Source of the DNA: JAXLXE01 sp046328115
GTDB lineage: Bacteria > Chloroflexota > UBA6077 > JACCZL01
Assembly: GCA_046328115.1 (NCBI GenBank)
Contig: JAXLXE010000001.1
Location: 1,116,001-1,180,000 of the forward strand
Direction: 5' to 3'
Length of the DNA stretch: 64,000 nt
Shown piece by piece: positions 41,267 to 49,350 of the stretch. The position numbers and the translations under genes are program-made. A model generated the notes under the pieces. That model was not told the DNA's origin. It worked only from the letters and a program-made list of their open reading frames with translations, and made no database searches. Position 1 is the stretch's first letter, and each line of letters begins with the position of its first letter.

Positions 41267-42025
41267 GTGGATCTAGCCTCCGTGGCCACGCTCGGCATCG
41301 CGATTCTGGCACTCCTGCTGTCGGTGTGGGCGTTGGGGCACGCCCGTAGTCGTGAGAGTCTCCGCGCGCACCCTGCGGAGCCCCACCTGCTCGCGCACGA
41401 ACCCCGCACAGTCCAATCGCGCGATGAGCCGTGGCATACCGCCGGTTTGGCTGTCCAGCACGCGCTCCCAGGAGCCTCGGGACTCCATCACACACTGGCT
41501 ACAGGAGCGCTCCGTGGTTTCGTCTCCGCTGGACACCCGGGCGACGCGGCGTTGCTTCTGGAATCTCCGGTCAGCGACGCGATGATCGAGCTGTTCGTGC
41601 ACCTGGGCCCGAGAATCGGCCTTGACCTGGTGGATGGGCGGACCGTCCCTGTGGACGTGCAGGCCGAACGAGTGGCCTGGTCTGCTAGCGCGCGTCGCCG
41701 CGCTGCCGTGGGGCGACTCACGCTGGCGCCGGAACCCGGCTCAGAGACGCTCCGAGTGCGCGTGTCCGGCCAGTTGATTCGGTGTGGCTGGGCGGCGGAC
41801 GAGCCCGAGACCCTCCGCATCACGGTAGAAGGACTTGAAGAAGACGCCATCGAGGCAGACGCCCAGCGCGAAGAATCGATCGCCCACGCTGTCTCGCTGG
41901 CGATCCGGCTGAGTCGGGGCCGCACCATGCGCGACGTGGCGGACTCCGGCTACCCGTTGGCGGCGTGGTCAGCGCTCACGCACACCTGGATCGAAATGTT
42001 GGAGGGCAACGCGGTCCAGAACTGA
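41267..42025 (+). CDS. Membrane-anchored protein of unknown function
   Basis: A 252-residue protein from GTG 41267. Residues ~5-25 form one TM helix (LASVATLGIAILALLLSVWAL), followed by a soluble domain with predominantly beta character (GRLTLAPEPGSETLRVRVSG, RITVEGLEEDAIEADAQRE). I recognise no family. An N-terminal signal-anchor with the rest on either side of the membrane is likely. It diverges from the SGNH gene. Aromatic and charged residues are evenly spread, consistent with a true coding region; third-base GC is high as in the neighbours. Confidence 0.65.
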   Translation: MDLASVATLGIAILALLLSVWALGHARSRESLRAHPAEPHLLAHEPRTVQSRDEPWHTAGLAVQHALPGASGLHHTLATGALRGFVSAGHPGDAALLLESPVSDAMIELFVHLGPRIGLDLVDGRTVPVDVQAERVAWSASARRRAAVGRLTLAPEPGSETLRVRVSGQLIRCGWAADEPETLRITVEGLEEDAIEADAQREESIAHAVSLAIRLSRGRTMRDVADSGYPLAAWSALTHTWIEMLEGNAVQN

Positions 42026-42076
42026 AGCGCGCCCGGGCCGACGGCCGCGGGCGCGCAAATCAGCCTGGTGAGACGG

Positions 42077-42484
42077 TCAGTGCGAGACTGCCCGAGGGAG
42101 CGCCTTGGCCTGACCGATCCAGCCCTCTACCTGCGACTGCGTGGGCGGGCGGGAGACTCCGCTGGCCTCAGCGGCCTTGCCCAGCGCGGCGGTCAAGTTG
42201 GCCGCGTTACGCTGCGCCAACTCGGGAACGGAGTCCACGCCAGCATCCTCGAGCAGGTTGGAGTACTGCCGGCCAATGCCATTGATCCGCGCTAGGTCAG
42301 CACGGTTGACCAGCTCAAGAAGGTCCTTGTCACCGATCCCGGCAGCCGAAGCAAGGGCCTTGCGCCCAGCCGCGGCTCCCGCCTTCTCCAGAAGCTGGCC
42401 GCAGTTGGAGACGCCCTGATCGCCAAGCTTCTTCACCTGGTCCGGCGTGATCCCCCGGAGCTCAGAAACACGCAGGTCACTCAC
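42077..42484 (-). CDS. DUF4332-family helix-hairpin-helix-like protein
   Basis: I chose GTG 42484 because GGAGGT lies just upstream; this gives 135 residues. The sequence has the repeated DUF4332 pattern: LRGITPDQVKKLGDQGVSNC followed by LLEKAGAAAGRKALASAAGI, then a second unit (LARINGIGRQYSNLLEDAGV, SVPELAQRNAANLTAAL). Such helix-hairpin-helix modules resemble those in DNA-binding and nuclease accessory proteins. The family occurs in many Chloroflexota and cyanobacteria with no defined role. A second related-looking small gene is just upstream on the same strand. Confidence 0.78.
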   Translation of the reverse strand: MSDLRVSELRGITPDQVKKLGDQGVSNCGQLLEKAGAAAGRKALASAAGIGDKDLLELVNRADLARINGIGRQYSNLLEDAGVDSVPELAQRNAANLTAALGKAAEASGVSRPPTQSQVEGWIGQAKALPRAVSH

Positions 42485-42564
42485 GATACACCTCCGCTCT
42501 GCGGTGTTTGCATGCACTGGCTTCTGGAAGTTTCGCCAGCGGCAACTTGGTTACGGCAACGGGC

Positions 42565-42831
42565 CTACTTCGAGAGCGCGACGATCGCCTGCGCCCACGC
42601 AACGAACTTGTTGTTCGCGAGATCGCGCACGGTCTTAATGTTCAGCGCACTCCGAAGTGCCGCGGCATCTGCCGCGCTGACGCCCTGCAAGGCGTCTACC
42701 GGCGCGTCTGCGAGCTCCGCGAAGCTCTTGTCCTCAAATGCCTTGTCCACGAACTTGGAGATGTCCGCCAATCGATCCTCCGGCCCTGCAGCCCGCCAGA
42801 ATTGAGACGTGCCGTTGGCCAGACGAGGCAC
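42565..42831 (-). CDS. Small helical protein, possibly DUF4332-related
   Basis: GTG 42831 is the likely start: it gives an 88-residue protein and the TGATATACT promoter box lies 60 bases further upstream. The sequence reads as helices with short turns (DISKFVDKAFEDKSFAELADAP, then VSAADAAALRSALNIKTVRDLANN), ending in LALSK-like basic residues. The ALRSALNIKTVRDL part resembles the second half of the DUF4332 repeat. It is upstream of the 42484 gene on the same strand with an 80-bp gap and is likely co-transcribed. Function unknown. Confidence 0.6.
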   Translation of the reverse strand: MPRLANGTSQFWRAAGPEDRLADISKFVDKAFEDKSFAELADAPVDALQGVSAADAAALRSALNIKTVRDLANNKFVAWAQAIVALSK

Positions 42832-42890
42832 CCGCCCCCCGCTGGCCCCGCTCGCCGGCCGCTCTCGTCGCGGGCGTTGAGTCGAACGCC

Positions 42891-42899
42891 AGTATATCA
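42891..42899 (-). promoter_or_regulatory. Putative extended -10 promoter for the DUF4332 pair
   Basis: Minus-strand TGA plus TATACT, 60 bases upstream of GTG 42831. It sits in a 298-bp divergent gap (42832-43129). An AT-richer stretch on the plus side (tttttactatattgg, ~43011-43025) could hold the promoter for the Excalibur gene. Confidence 0.45.
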
Positions 42900-43129
42900 C
42901 CGTTGCAGCAACGCTAGCGATCCGCGCACACGGCGCGTTGACATGCCAAAGACCATCCGCCAATACTTCGCCCGCCAGTTGCGTGCGCCACCAGATACGC
43001 AGCGCGTGTTTTTACTATATTGGAACAATTTTCAGCGTAGATCCGTCACACCACCCGGACGATCGTCCAGCACCGCCGCGGCCGTGCGCGAGGACGACTC
43101 GGACCACCAGCAGCAGGAGCATTGAGTCC

Positions 43130-43606
43130 ATGCCCTCCGTCTCTTTCTCTCGTCGCGCAGCCGCCCTTCGACTGCTCTCGGTCGCCGCGGCCGGATTGCT
43201 GATCGGCACCGCGTGTGCGTCCGCCCCCAGCAACGCCACGAAGCCCACCGCCGCCGCGAGCCCGGCCGCTAAGGTCGCCTCGCCGAGCCCCGCTGCCAGT
43301 CCGGCCGCCAGCCCGGGCGCCAGCCCGGCTGCCAAGCCAGCTGGCTCACCCGCGGCAGCGCCGGCTGGAGCCGCGCCGGCGGCCGCGCCGGCCGGCACGC
43401 CCCAGACGTCGCCCGGCTTCGACCCGCGGCGGTACATCGGCGGCGGCAACCAGTACAACTGCGCCACGTTCACCTCTCAGGCTGACGCCCAGGCCGTTCT
43501 GCGCGCCGATCCCTCCGACCCGAATCGTCTGGATCCGGACAAGGACGGCGTTGCTTGCGAGAGCCTCCCGGCCCCGACGGACCGCAACCCCGTCCCGCGG
43601 CCATAG
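43130..43606 (+). CDS. Excalibur-domain lipoprotein
   Basis: I chose ATG 43130, the first start that gives a signal sequence; the frame opens further upstream without support. The 158-residue product has FSRRAAALRLLSVAAAGL then a lipobox-like IGTAC, so a lipoprotein, possibly Tat-exported because of the double Arg. An Ala/Pro/Ser-rich spacer leads to a C-terminal Excalibur domain with YNCATFTSQADAQAVLRADP and the EF-hand-like loop DPDKDGVACE. Excalibur domains bind calcium and occur in secreted nucleases and surface proteins. Here there is no nuclease domain. The spacer may cross the cell wall. Confidence 0.82.
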   Translation: MPSVSFSRRAAALRLLSVAAAGLLIGTACASAPSNATKPTAAASPAAKVASPSPAASPAASPGASPAAKPAGSPAAAPAGAAPAAAPAGTPQTSPGFDPRRYIGGGNQYNCATFTSQADAQAVLRADPSDPNRLDPDKDGVACESLPAPTDRNPVPRP

Positions 43607-43633
43607 CCCGATAACGCAGGCGGCAATCACACG

Positions 43634-43667
43634 AAGGGCCCCGGAGCTAGACGCTCCGGGGCCCTTT
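43634..43667. terminator. Strong stem-loop terminator between convergent genes
   Basis: A perfect 14-bp stem (aagggccccggagc paired with gctccggggccctt) closes a 5-base loop (tagac). On the plus strand the stem is followed by ttctgatt. It lies between the 3' ends of the Excalibur gene (43606) and the LysM gene (43688) and could stop transcription in both directions. Best terminator in the window. Confidence 0.85.
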
Positions 43668-43687
43668 CTGATTCGACGGATGCTGCG

Positions 43688-44557
43688 CTACATGGGGATC
43701 CGGAGCGTCTGTCCCACCTGGATCATGTCCGGATTATCGAGCTGATCGCGGTTCGCTTCGAAGATCCGGGGGTATTGGTTGGCGTCGCCGTAGAACTTCT
43801 CGGCGATTGCGGAGAGCGTATCGCCGGACTCCACGGTGTAAGACTGCTCGGGTGGCGCGGCCATAGCGGCGGCCTCCACCACCGGCTCCGGCGCCGGCGC
43901 GAGCGCCGTCTGGACGCGCTCAATGGCAAAGTCCGCCTCGCCCAACGCCGGGTTCCTACGCTTGGCCTCCTGGAACAGGTAGAGCGCCCGGTTCAGGTCG
44001 CCGGACTGCTCTATCTGGGACGCGAAGTTGAAGTAGGCCGCGGCGATCTTTTCGTCGATCTCTGCCTGGTGTTCCGGATCAAGCGCCCGCAGCTTGTCGA
44101 GTAGCTCCGTGACCTTCTCGAAGTTGCTGTTGGCCCACGCATCCGCGGTCTCCGCCCAGAGCTGATCCTCCAGGATCTCCTCCGCGGACTTCGCCGGCGG
44201 CGCCTCGGCCGCGACGGGCTCGGCTGCCATCGCAACCTCTACCGGCTGTTCGGCCGGCGCTGTGGCGGCGTCCGCGGCGACGGCGGAGGCGGCCGCGAGC
44301 TCGTCCAGCGCGGGCGCCGCCTGCGGCGCCCCGGCGTTGGGGTCAATCGCCACCTCGGTGACCGTGCTCGCCGCGGCATCGAGCGCGGCCGCGGCATCGA
44401 AGCTGGGAGCCCACGCCTCAGCCGCAGGCGCTGAGTCAACCGCTTGCGGCGGCTCCGCCACGGCCGTAGCCGCGCTTTCGGCGGCGGGCGGCGCCTCCGC
44501 CGGGGCCATGCCCACGCTCCGCCGCATCATGTCGGTGAATCGATCCAGGAAACCCAT
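43688..44557 (-). CDS. LysM-domain protein with Ala/Pro-rich spacer
   Basis: A 289-residue protein from ATG 44557. There is no signal peptide: the N-terminus is amphipathic (GFLDRFTDMMRRSVGM). A ~100-residue Ala/Glu/Pro-rich spacer follows, then a helical TPR-like segment (LDKLRALDPEHQAEIDEKI, AAAYFNFASQIEQSGDLNRA) and a C-terminal LysM domain (YTVESGDTLSAIAEKFYGD...IFEANRDQLDNPDMIQVGQ). LysM domains normally bind peptidoglycan, but those of the YgaU/BON-LysM type are cytoplasmic. The absence of a signal makes the cellular location uncertain. A 67-residue gene lies 87 bp upstream in the same direction. Confidence 0.8.
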   Translation of the reverse strand: MGFLDRFTDMMRRSVGMAPAEAPPAAESAATAVAEPPQAVDSAPAAEAWAPSFDAAAALDAAASTVTEVAIDPNAGAPQAAPALDELAAASAVAADAATAPAEQPVEVAMAAEPVAAEAPPAKSAEEILEDQLWAETADAWANSNFEKVTELLDKLRALDPEHQAEIDEKIAAAYFNFASQIEQSGDLNRALYLFQEAKRRNPALGEADFAIERVQTALAPAPEPVVEAAAMAAPPEQSYTVESGDTLSAIAEKFYGDANQYPRIFEANRDQLDNPDMIQVGQTLRIPM

Positions 44558-44644
44558 GAGAGCTCTCCTATCTGCTCACACATGCCGCAATGGCATGCGC
44601 GCACTTCGGCCCATCCCGCCCGGTCAGCTTGCGGGCGGCCCCGC

Positions 44645-44848
44645 TTAGCGCCCGCCGCCCAGCAGCCCACCCAACATCCCGCCCAGGCCGCCAAGCGCGC
44701 CACCCTCGCCACCCTCGAGCAGCGGCTGGATAGATTCCGGCAGGCGCGACTTGATGAGCTCCAGTGCCACGTCCGCCACCTGGAGGGCGGTGGCCTCGTC
44801 CAGACCCACCCGCTCTTGCACGAGCTTTGCCAGCTCTTCTCGCATCAT
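44645..44848 (-). CDS. Small helical protein with Gly-rich tail
   Basis: A 67-residue protein starting at ATG 44848 with TAGGAG upstream. The first ~45 residues are amphipathic helices (REELAKLVQERVGLDEATAL, VADVALELIKSRLPE), and the rest is a Gly/Leu-rich tail (GGALGGLGGMLGGLLGGGR). The layout resembles small proteins annotated as DUF2267- or DUF937-like; I cannot assign a family with confidence. It is upstream of the LysM gene and probably in the same transcript. Confidence 0.62.
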   Translation of the reverse strand: MMREELAKLVQERVGLDEATALQVADVALELIKSRLPESIQPLLEGGEGGALGGLGGMLGGLLGGGR

Positions 44849-44975
44849 CAGCTCCTAACCTACCCCGTGGGGCGCATTCGCCACCCCCCGGCTCCGGCAT
44901 TCTAGCCTTCTCAGTCCCGCGATTCTAGAAAACGGCTCGGGCGTAGCGGGCATCGAGCGCCGCGGTTGTGACACC

Positions 44976-45884
44976 ATGTCTGTGCCGGAACCGGGGGGCT
45001 ACGTTGCGGCCATCTCCCCGCTGAGGAATTCGCGAATGCCACAGCTCGGCGATCACAGCCCAGTCACCTGCCCGGACACGCCGCTCATGCTCATTGGCCG
45101 CGAGCCCGGCCAGGACGGCAGTTACGGCCGGCCCTCGACGGATGCAGAGCTCCCGCGCGACCCTTGGGAGCCATCGTACTGGCTGCCCGGCCAGGGGCCC
45201 GCCAACGCGTGTGGCACGACCACGCTGACCTACATCCTCAAGTACCTGCTGGGAGCAGAGGCGCCGGAGCGGACTCAGGTTGACAGCAAGATGAGGCGGG
45301 CGGACATCTTCTCCGCCCCCATGCTGTTGGCGAGCTACGCGCGCTCCTACGACCTCAGCGTGCGTGTCTACAACAACGCCACCATTGAAATGCTGCGGGA
45401 CCTGGTGACCAGGGGCGTGCCCGTGATGGTGTTGACGGACACGACCCCCCTGAATCTGCAGGACACCGCCAATCTGCACTGGGTCTCCGTGGTGGCCATG
45501 CACGAGGACAAAGTCGCCATCTACAACCCCCACGGGTACCAGGAAGAGGTTGACCTCGCGAGTTTCGAGTCGCACTGGCGGGAGGCGCGCCTCTTTGGCC
45601 TGCCGGCCTGGCGCAACTTCATGATCGCCATTACGCGCGATGCCTCACTGCTGCCGCCCGCGCCAACGACAGACTTCTCGGTCGTCGGCGCGAACCTGGC
45701 TGCCAGCGGCGTGGCCAGCCTGGTCAACGGCGGGGTCGGTGCCAAGCAGAGCCTGTCCAGCTTCGCGATCCTTGGCCTGCTCGTTGGCCTGGGAACGATC
45801 CTGCTGGGGTTATTCCAGGTGATACTTGGCGTACCTGTGCTGCTACTAGGCGCGCTTGCGGGCGGACCCAAGCCGGCAAGCTGA
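44976..45884 (+). CDS. C39-like cysteine peptidase with C-terminal membrane segments
   Basis: A 302-residue protein from ATG 44976. Papain-like C39 features are visible: GPANACGTTTLTYILKYLLG with Gln upstream (WLPGQGPANACG; oxyanion Gln and nucleophile Cys), NLHWVSVVAMHEDKVAIYNP (active-site His, then Asn/Asp in YNPHGYQEE). The C-terminal ~80 residues contain one or two hydrophobic helices (SSFAILGLLVGLGTILLGLF, VILGVPVLLLGALAG). There is no ABC transporter or leader-peptide gene nearby, so this is not an obvious bacteriocin system. It may process a protein at the membrane; the target is not known. No signal peptide is present. Confidence 0.78.
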   Translation: MSVPEPGGYVAAISPLRNSRMPQLGDHSPVTCPDTPLMLIGREPGQDGSYGRPSTDAELPRDPWEPSYWLPGQGPANACGTTTLTYILKYLLGAEAPERTQVDSKMRRADIFSAPMLLASYARSYDLSVRVYNNATIEMLRDLVTRGVPVMVLTDTTPLNLQDTANLHWVSVVAMHEDKVAIYNPHGYQEEVDLASFESHWREARLFGLPAWRNFMIAITRDASLLPPAPTTDFSVVGANLAASGVASLVNGGVGAKQSLSSFAILGLLVGLGTILLGLFQVILGVPVLLLGALAGGPKPAS

Positions 45885-45896
45885 GCGCGCCCGGGC

Positions 45897-46829
45897 TCAG
45901 CCCGGGGCGCGGCTCAGCGCCTCATACAGGTAGCGAATGGCGGACGTGTGTTTTCGCCCGTAGCCCATGTTCGAGGCGGCACGGTACATCTCATGGGCCA
46001 CGTTGGCCAGCATCGCCGGCGCTCCGGCACCCTGAGCCGCGGCCATGGCCTGGCTCAGGTCTTTCACCATCAAATCAATCATGAATCCTGGCTCGTCACC
46101 CCGTGAGGACGGAGTGTCAGGATTCAGTCCGGGAATTGGCGTGTTCTTCAGGAGTCCAAAGCACGATCCGGAGGACTTGCTCACCACGTCGAACATCACC
46201 CGGGGATCGGCACCGGCGTGTACGCCAAGATTGAACGCTTCCACAATGGCGGCCGTGTTCACGGCGGACATCAGGTTGTTCACCAGCTTGACCACGCCGC
46301 CCATCCCCACATCGCCGCAGTGGATGATGTTGGTCCCCATGGCGCCGAATACGGGCTCCAGCCGCTCAAACAGCTCAGCCGGCCCACCGACCATGATGGT
46401 CAGCGTACCATCGCGCGCACCGTTCGATCCGCCGCTCACCGGCGCATCTAGCATCTGAACGCCACGGTCGCGGAACACCGCGTGGACCTTCTTGGTCACG
46501 GTGGGATCGATGGTGCTCATGTCAACGTAGATCGCATCCTGGCGGATACCATCCAGGACTCCCGACGATCCCAGCGCGGCAGCCTCAACGTCCGCTGGCC
46601 CCTGCACCATCGTGATCACCACGTCACCCGCCGCGGCGCATGCGGCAGCGGAGGTTGCCACGTCCGCGCCAAACTCTCGCAGCTCATCGAGCGGCGCCGG
46701 ATTCAGATCATAGGCGGTGACCTGGTAGTGCGCCTTGAGCAGGTTCCTGGCCATGGACTTGCCCATAGTGCCCACACCGATGAAGCCGATTCTCGGCCGC
46801 GCGCCACCGTCACTCGTTGTTGAAGCCAT
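45897..46829 (-). CDS. NAD-binding beta-hydroxyacid dehydrogenase (3-hydroxyisobutyrate dehydrogenase family)
   Basis: A 310-residue protein; ATG 46829 follows GAGGG, with GTG one codon earlier as an alternative. Rossmann GFIGVGTMGKSMARNLLKA, substrate-binding DAPVSGGSNGARDGTL and the catalytic-lysine region GGVVKLVNNLMSA are intact. The family oxidises hydroxyacids (3-hydroxyisobutyrate, tartronate semialdehyde, glyoxylate) with NAD(P). A paralogue at 48419 is similar over its length. These two enclose a HerA-like ATPase. A pathway is not evident; substrate cannot be read from the sequence. Confidence 0.88.
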   Translation of the reverse strand: MASTTSDGGARPRIGFIGVGTMGKSMARNLLKAHYQVTAYDLNPAPLDELREFGADVATSAAACAAAGDVVITMVQGPADVEAAALGSSGVLDGIRQDAIYVDMSTIDPTVTKKVHAVFRDRGVQMLDAPVSGGSNGARDGTLTIMVGGPAELFERLEPVFGAMGTNIIHCGDVGMGGVVKLVNNLMSAVNTAAIVEAFNLGVHAGADPRVMFDVVSKSSGSCFGLLKNTPIPGLNPDTPSSRGDEPGFMIDLMVKDLSQAMAAAQGAGAPAMLANVAHEMYRAASNMGYGRKHTSAIRYLYEALSRAPG

Positions 46830-46865
46830 CACACCCTCGCACGTTCAGCACAGAACCCTTGCCAC

Positions 46866-48356
46866 TCAACGCCGGCGCGTGGTGGACGATCCACCGAGCA
46901 GCGAGCCCAGGACGCCGCGGATGATCTCGCGGCCAACCTGGCTACCCACCGCGCGGGCGGCACTGGTCACAAAGGCCCCGAGGATTCGCCCCACCTCGCT
47001 GGTGGGCTCCGCCCGCCCGCGGCGCGCTGGCTGGGCCTGCTCCTCTGCCGCCTGCGCGGCGGCCGACTCCGCCGCACGCGCCTTCAGGCGCTCATAGGCC
47101 GACTCGCGGTCCACCGCCCGCTCGTAGTGACCGGCCACCGCGGAGGACGACATGATCTGGCGCCGCTCGTCAGGCGTGATGGTGCCCAGAAGGCTCCGTG
47201 GAGGGAGCACAAACGCCCGATCTACTATCCCGGGCACACCCTTCTCGTCCAGGAGAGAGACCAGCGCTTCGCCAACGCCAAGCTGGGTGATGACGTCTGT
47301 GACGGAGAATTTTGGGTTAGCGCGGAAGGTCTCCGCCGCCGACCTCACCGCCCGCTGATCCTTAGGACTGTACGCACGCAATGCGTGCTGGACCCGGTTA
47401 CCTAGCTGCCCCAGCACCGTCTCCGGTATGTCGATGGGGTTCTGGGTGACGAAGTACACTCCGACGCCCTTCGAGCGGATCAACCGCACCACCTGCTCGA
47501 TCTTGTCTTCCAGCGCCTTCGGCACGTCGTCGAACAGCAGGTGAGCCTCGTCGAAGAAGAACACCAGTTTCGGCTTCTCCGGATCGCCCACCTCCGGCAG
47601 CCGCTCGAACAGCTCGGAGAGCATCCACAACAAGAACGTGGCGTACAGCTTCGGCTGCTGCATGATCTTGTCGGCAGCCAGGATATTGACCACGCCGCGT
47701 CCCCTGGAATCCGTCTGGATCAGGTCATCCAGGTCAAGTGCCGGCTCGCCAAAGAACGCGTCAGCCCGCTGCTGCTCCAGCTCCAGCAGGTTCCGCTGGA
47801 TAGCGCCCACACTGGCGGCCGCCACATTGCCGTACTCGGTGGTGTACTGGGCGGCGTTGTCGCCAACGTGCTGGACCATGGCCCGAAGATCCTTCAGGTC
47901 CAACAGCAGCAGGCCATTGTCATCGGCGATCTTGAAGATCATGGTCAGCACGCCGGCCTGTGTGTCGTTCAGGTTGAGAAGCCGCGCCAGCAGCAGGGGG
48001 CCCATCTCAGACACGGTGGCGCGCACCGGATGCCCCTGCTCGCCCAGCAGATCCCAGAACGCCACCGGATAGGCCTCAAAGCTGAAATCGGTCAGCTTGA
48101 GCAGCTTGATTCGATCGGTGATCCGCGGATTCTCGCTGCCAGCGCGCGACATGCTGGCCAGATCGCCCTTCACGTCCGCCATGAACACGGGCACGCCAAT
48201 GCCGCTGAACGCCTCTGCAAGCACGCGCAGGCTGACCGTCTTGCCCGTCCCGGTGGCCCCCGCGATCAGACCATGCCGGTTCGCCATCCGCGGCAGCAGG
48301 TGCTGCTCGAACTCGCCTTTCGCAACCAGCAACGGTCCGGCGTTCGTCGCCATCAT
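46866..48356 (-). CDS. HerA/DUF853-type AAA+ ATPase
   Basis: I chose ATG 48356 because AAGGGAG lies just upstream and an in-frame extension to 48677 has out-of-register composition. The 496-residue protein begins LLVAKGEFEQHLLPRMANRH, typical of DUF853, and has Walker A GATGTGKT, VKGDLASMSRAG, Walker B KLVFFFDEAHLLF and VGVYFVTQNPIDIPETVLGQ. The C-terminal ~100 residues are charged and Ala-rich. DUF853 proteins are HerA-like hexameric pumps, annotated as ATP-dependent helicase HerA homologues; the cellular role is unclear. A NurA nuclease is not adjacent, which is unusual for HerA proper. Confidence 0.87.
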   Translation of the reverse strand: MMATNAGPLLVAKGEFEQHLLPRMANRHGLIAGATGTGKTVSLRVLAEAFSGIGVPVFMADVKGDLASMSRAGSENPRITDRIKLLKLTDFSFEAYPVAFWDLLGEQGHPVRATVSEMGPLLLARLLNLNDTQAGVLTMIFKIADDNGLLLLDLKDLRAMVQHVGDNAAQYTTEYGNVAAASVGAIQRNLLELEQQRADAFFGEPALDLDDLIQTDSRGRGVVNILAADKIMQQPKLYATFLLWMLSELFERLPEVGDPEKPKLVFFFDEAHLLFDDVPKALEDKIEQVVRLIRSKGVGVYFVTQNPIDIPETVLGQLGNRVQHALRAYSPKDQRAVRSAAETFRANPKFSVTDVITQLGVGEALVSLLDEKGVPGIVDRAFVLPPRSLLGTITPDERRQIMSSSAVAGHYERAVDRESAYERLKARAAESAAAQAAEEQAQPARRGRAEPTSEVGRILGAFVTSAARAVGSQVGREIIRGVLGSLLGGSSTTRRR

Positions 48357-48418
48357 TGGCTCCCTTACTCTTGCTCTGTACGCTCGCTCAGCACGATCGC
48401 TCGGTCTGAATGAGCGGC

Positions 48419-49318
48419 TTAGTGCTTCGTGGCGGCCTGAACGGCCTTGACCACGGCGGACATGTCCTTGCGGCCATACCCCATGTGAGACGCGGCGCCG
48501 TACATCTCGTGCGCCACCGCCGCCAGGATCGTTGGAACGCCAAGGGTCTTCGCCGCGGACATGGCCAGGCCAAGGTCCTTCCGCATGAGGTCCACCATGA
48601 ACCCGGGCTCGAAGTCCCGCTCCACGGGGGCGTCTGGGAGCACGCCGGCAACCGGGAACACCTTTTGCAGGGCCCAACTACCGCCAGATGACTTGCTGAT
48701 CACGTCAAATAGGATCCGCGGGTCAGCGCCCGCTTGGATCCCGATGTTGATGCCCTCCGCGACCACCGCCATGCTCACCCCGGCGATGAGGTTGTTCACC
48801 ACCTTCACCACCTCGCCCATGCCGCTGTCACCGCAGTGGATCACGTTGCTCCCCAGGGCCTCGAGCACCGGCCGACACTGCTCCAGGAGGTCCGCCGGCC
48901 CGCCGACCATGATGGTCAGCGTGGCGTCGCGCGCGCCCACCGAGCCCCCGCTGACCGGCGCGTCCAGCATGCGGAACCCGGCCGCGCTAACACGCTCCGC
49001 CACACGCCGCGACACCATGGGGTCAATGGTGCTCATGTCGATCAGCACGGTGCCCGGCCTCATCCCCGCCAGCACTCCGGACGGGCCTAGCACGGCCTCC
49101 TCTACGTGGGGCGATGAGGGCAGCATGGTGATCACGACGTCGCCGGCCCCAGCTGCCTCCGCCGCACTCGCTGCCACCGCGGCGCCAAACTCGCGCAGGT
49201 CCTCAGCAGCCGCGCTGTTTACGTCGAATACGGTCACCTCGTGGTGCGCCTTCAACAGATTGCGCGCCATGAGCGAGCCCATGGTGCCAACACCCACGAA
49301 TCCGATCGATTGCGTCAT
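48419..49318 (-). CDS. NAD-binding beta-hydroxyacid dehydrogenase (paralogue of 45897)
   Basis: A 299-residue protein from ATG 49318, preceded by GGAGACAAG. GFVGVGTMGSLMARNLLKA, DAPVSGGSVGARDATL and GEVVKVVNNLIAG place it with the previous dehydrogenase, with which it shares most motif positions and the C-terminal phrase HMGYGRKDMSA. It is likely a duplicated gene or a pair with different substrates. It is followed by the SDR gene (upstream in the coding direction) with a 32-bp gap. Possible use of the SDR and dehydrogenase together in a hydroxyacid pathway is inference. Confidence 0.88.
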   Translation of the reverse strand: MTQSIGFVGVGTMGSLMARNLLKAHHEVTVFDVNSAAAEDLREFGAAVAASAAEAAGAGDVVITMLPSSPHVEEAVLGPSGVLAGMRPGTVLIDMSTIDPMVSRRVAERVSAAGFRMLDAPVSGGSVGARDATLTIMVGGPADLLEQCRPVLEALGSNVIHCGDSGMGEVVKVVNNLIAGVSMAVVAEGINIGIQAGADPRILFDVISKSSGGSWALQKVFPVAGVLPDAPVERDFEPGFMVDLMRKDLGLAMSAAKTLGVPTILAAVAHEMYGAASHMGYGRKDMSAVVKAVQAATKH

Positions 49319-49350
49319 CTTGTCTCCGTCCGGATCAGCGCGCTGGAGGG

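Noticed and set aside
48357..48677. N-terminal extension of the HerA-like protein
   Set aside because: It overlaps the downstream end of the paralogue gene region and has shadow composition; ATG 48356 has a good ribosome-binding site.
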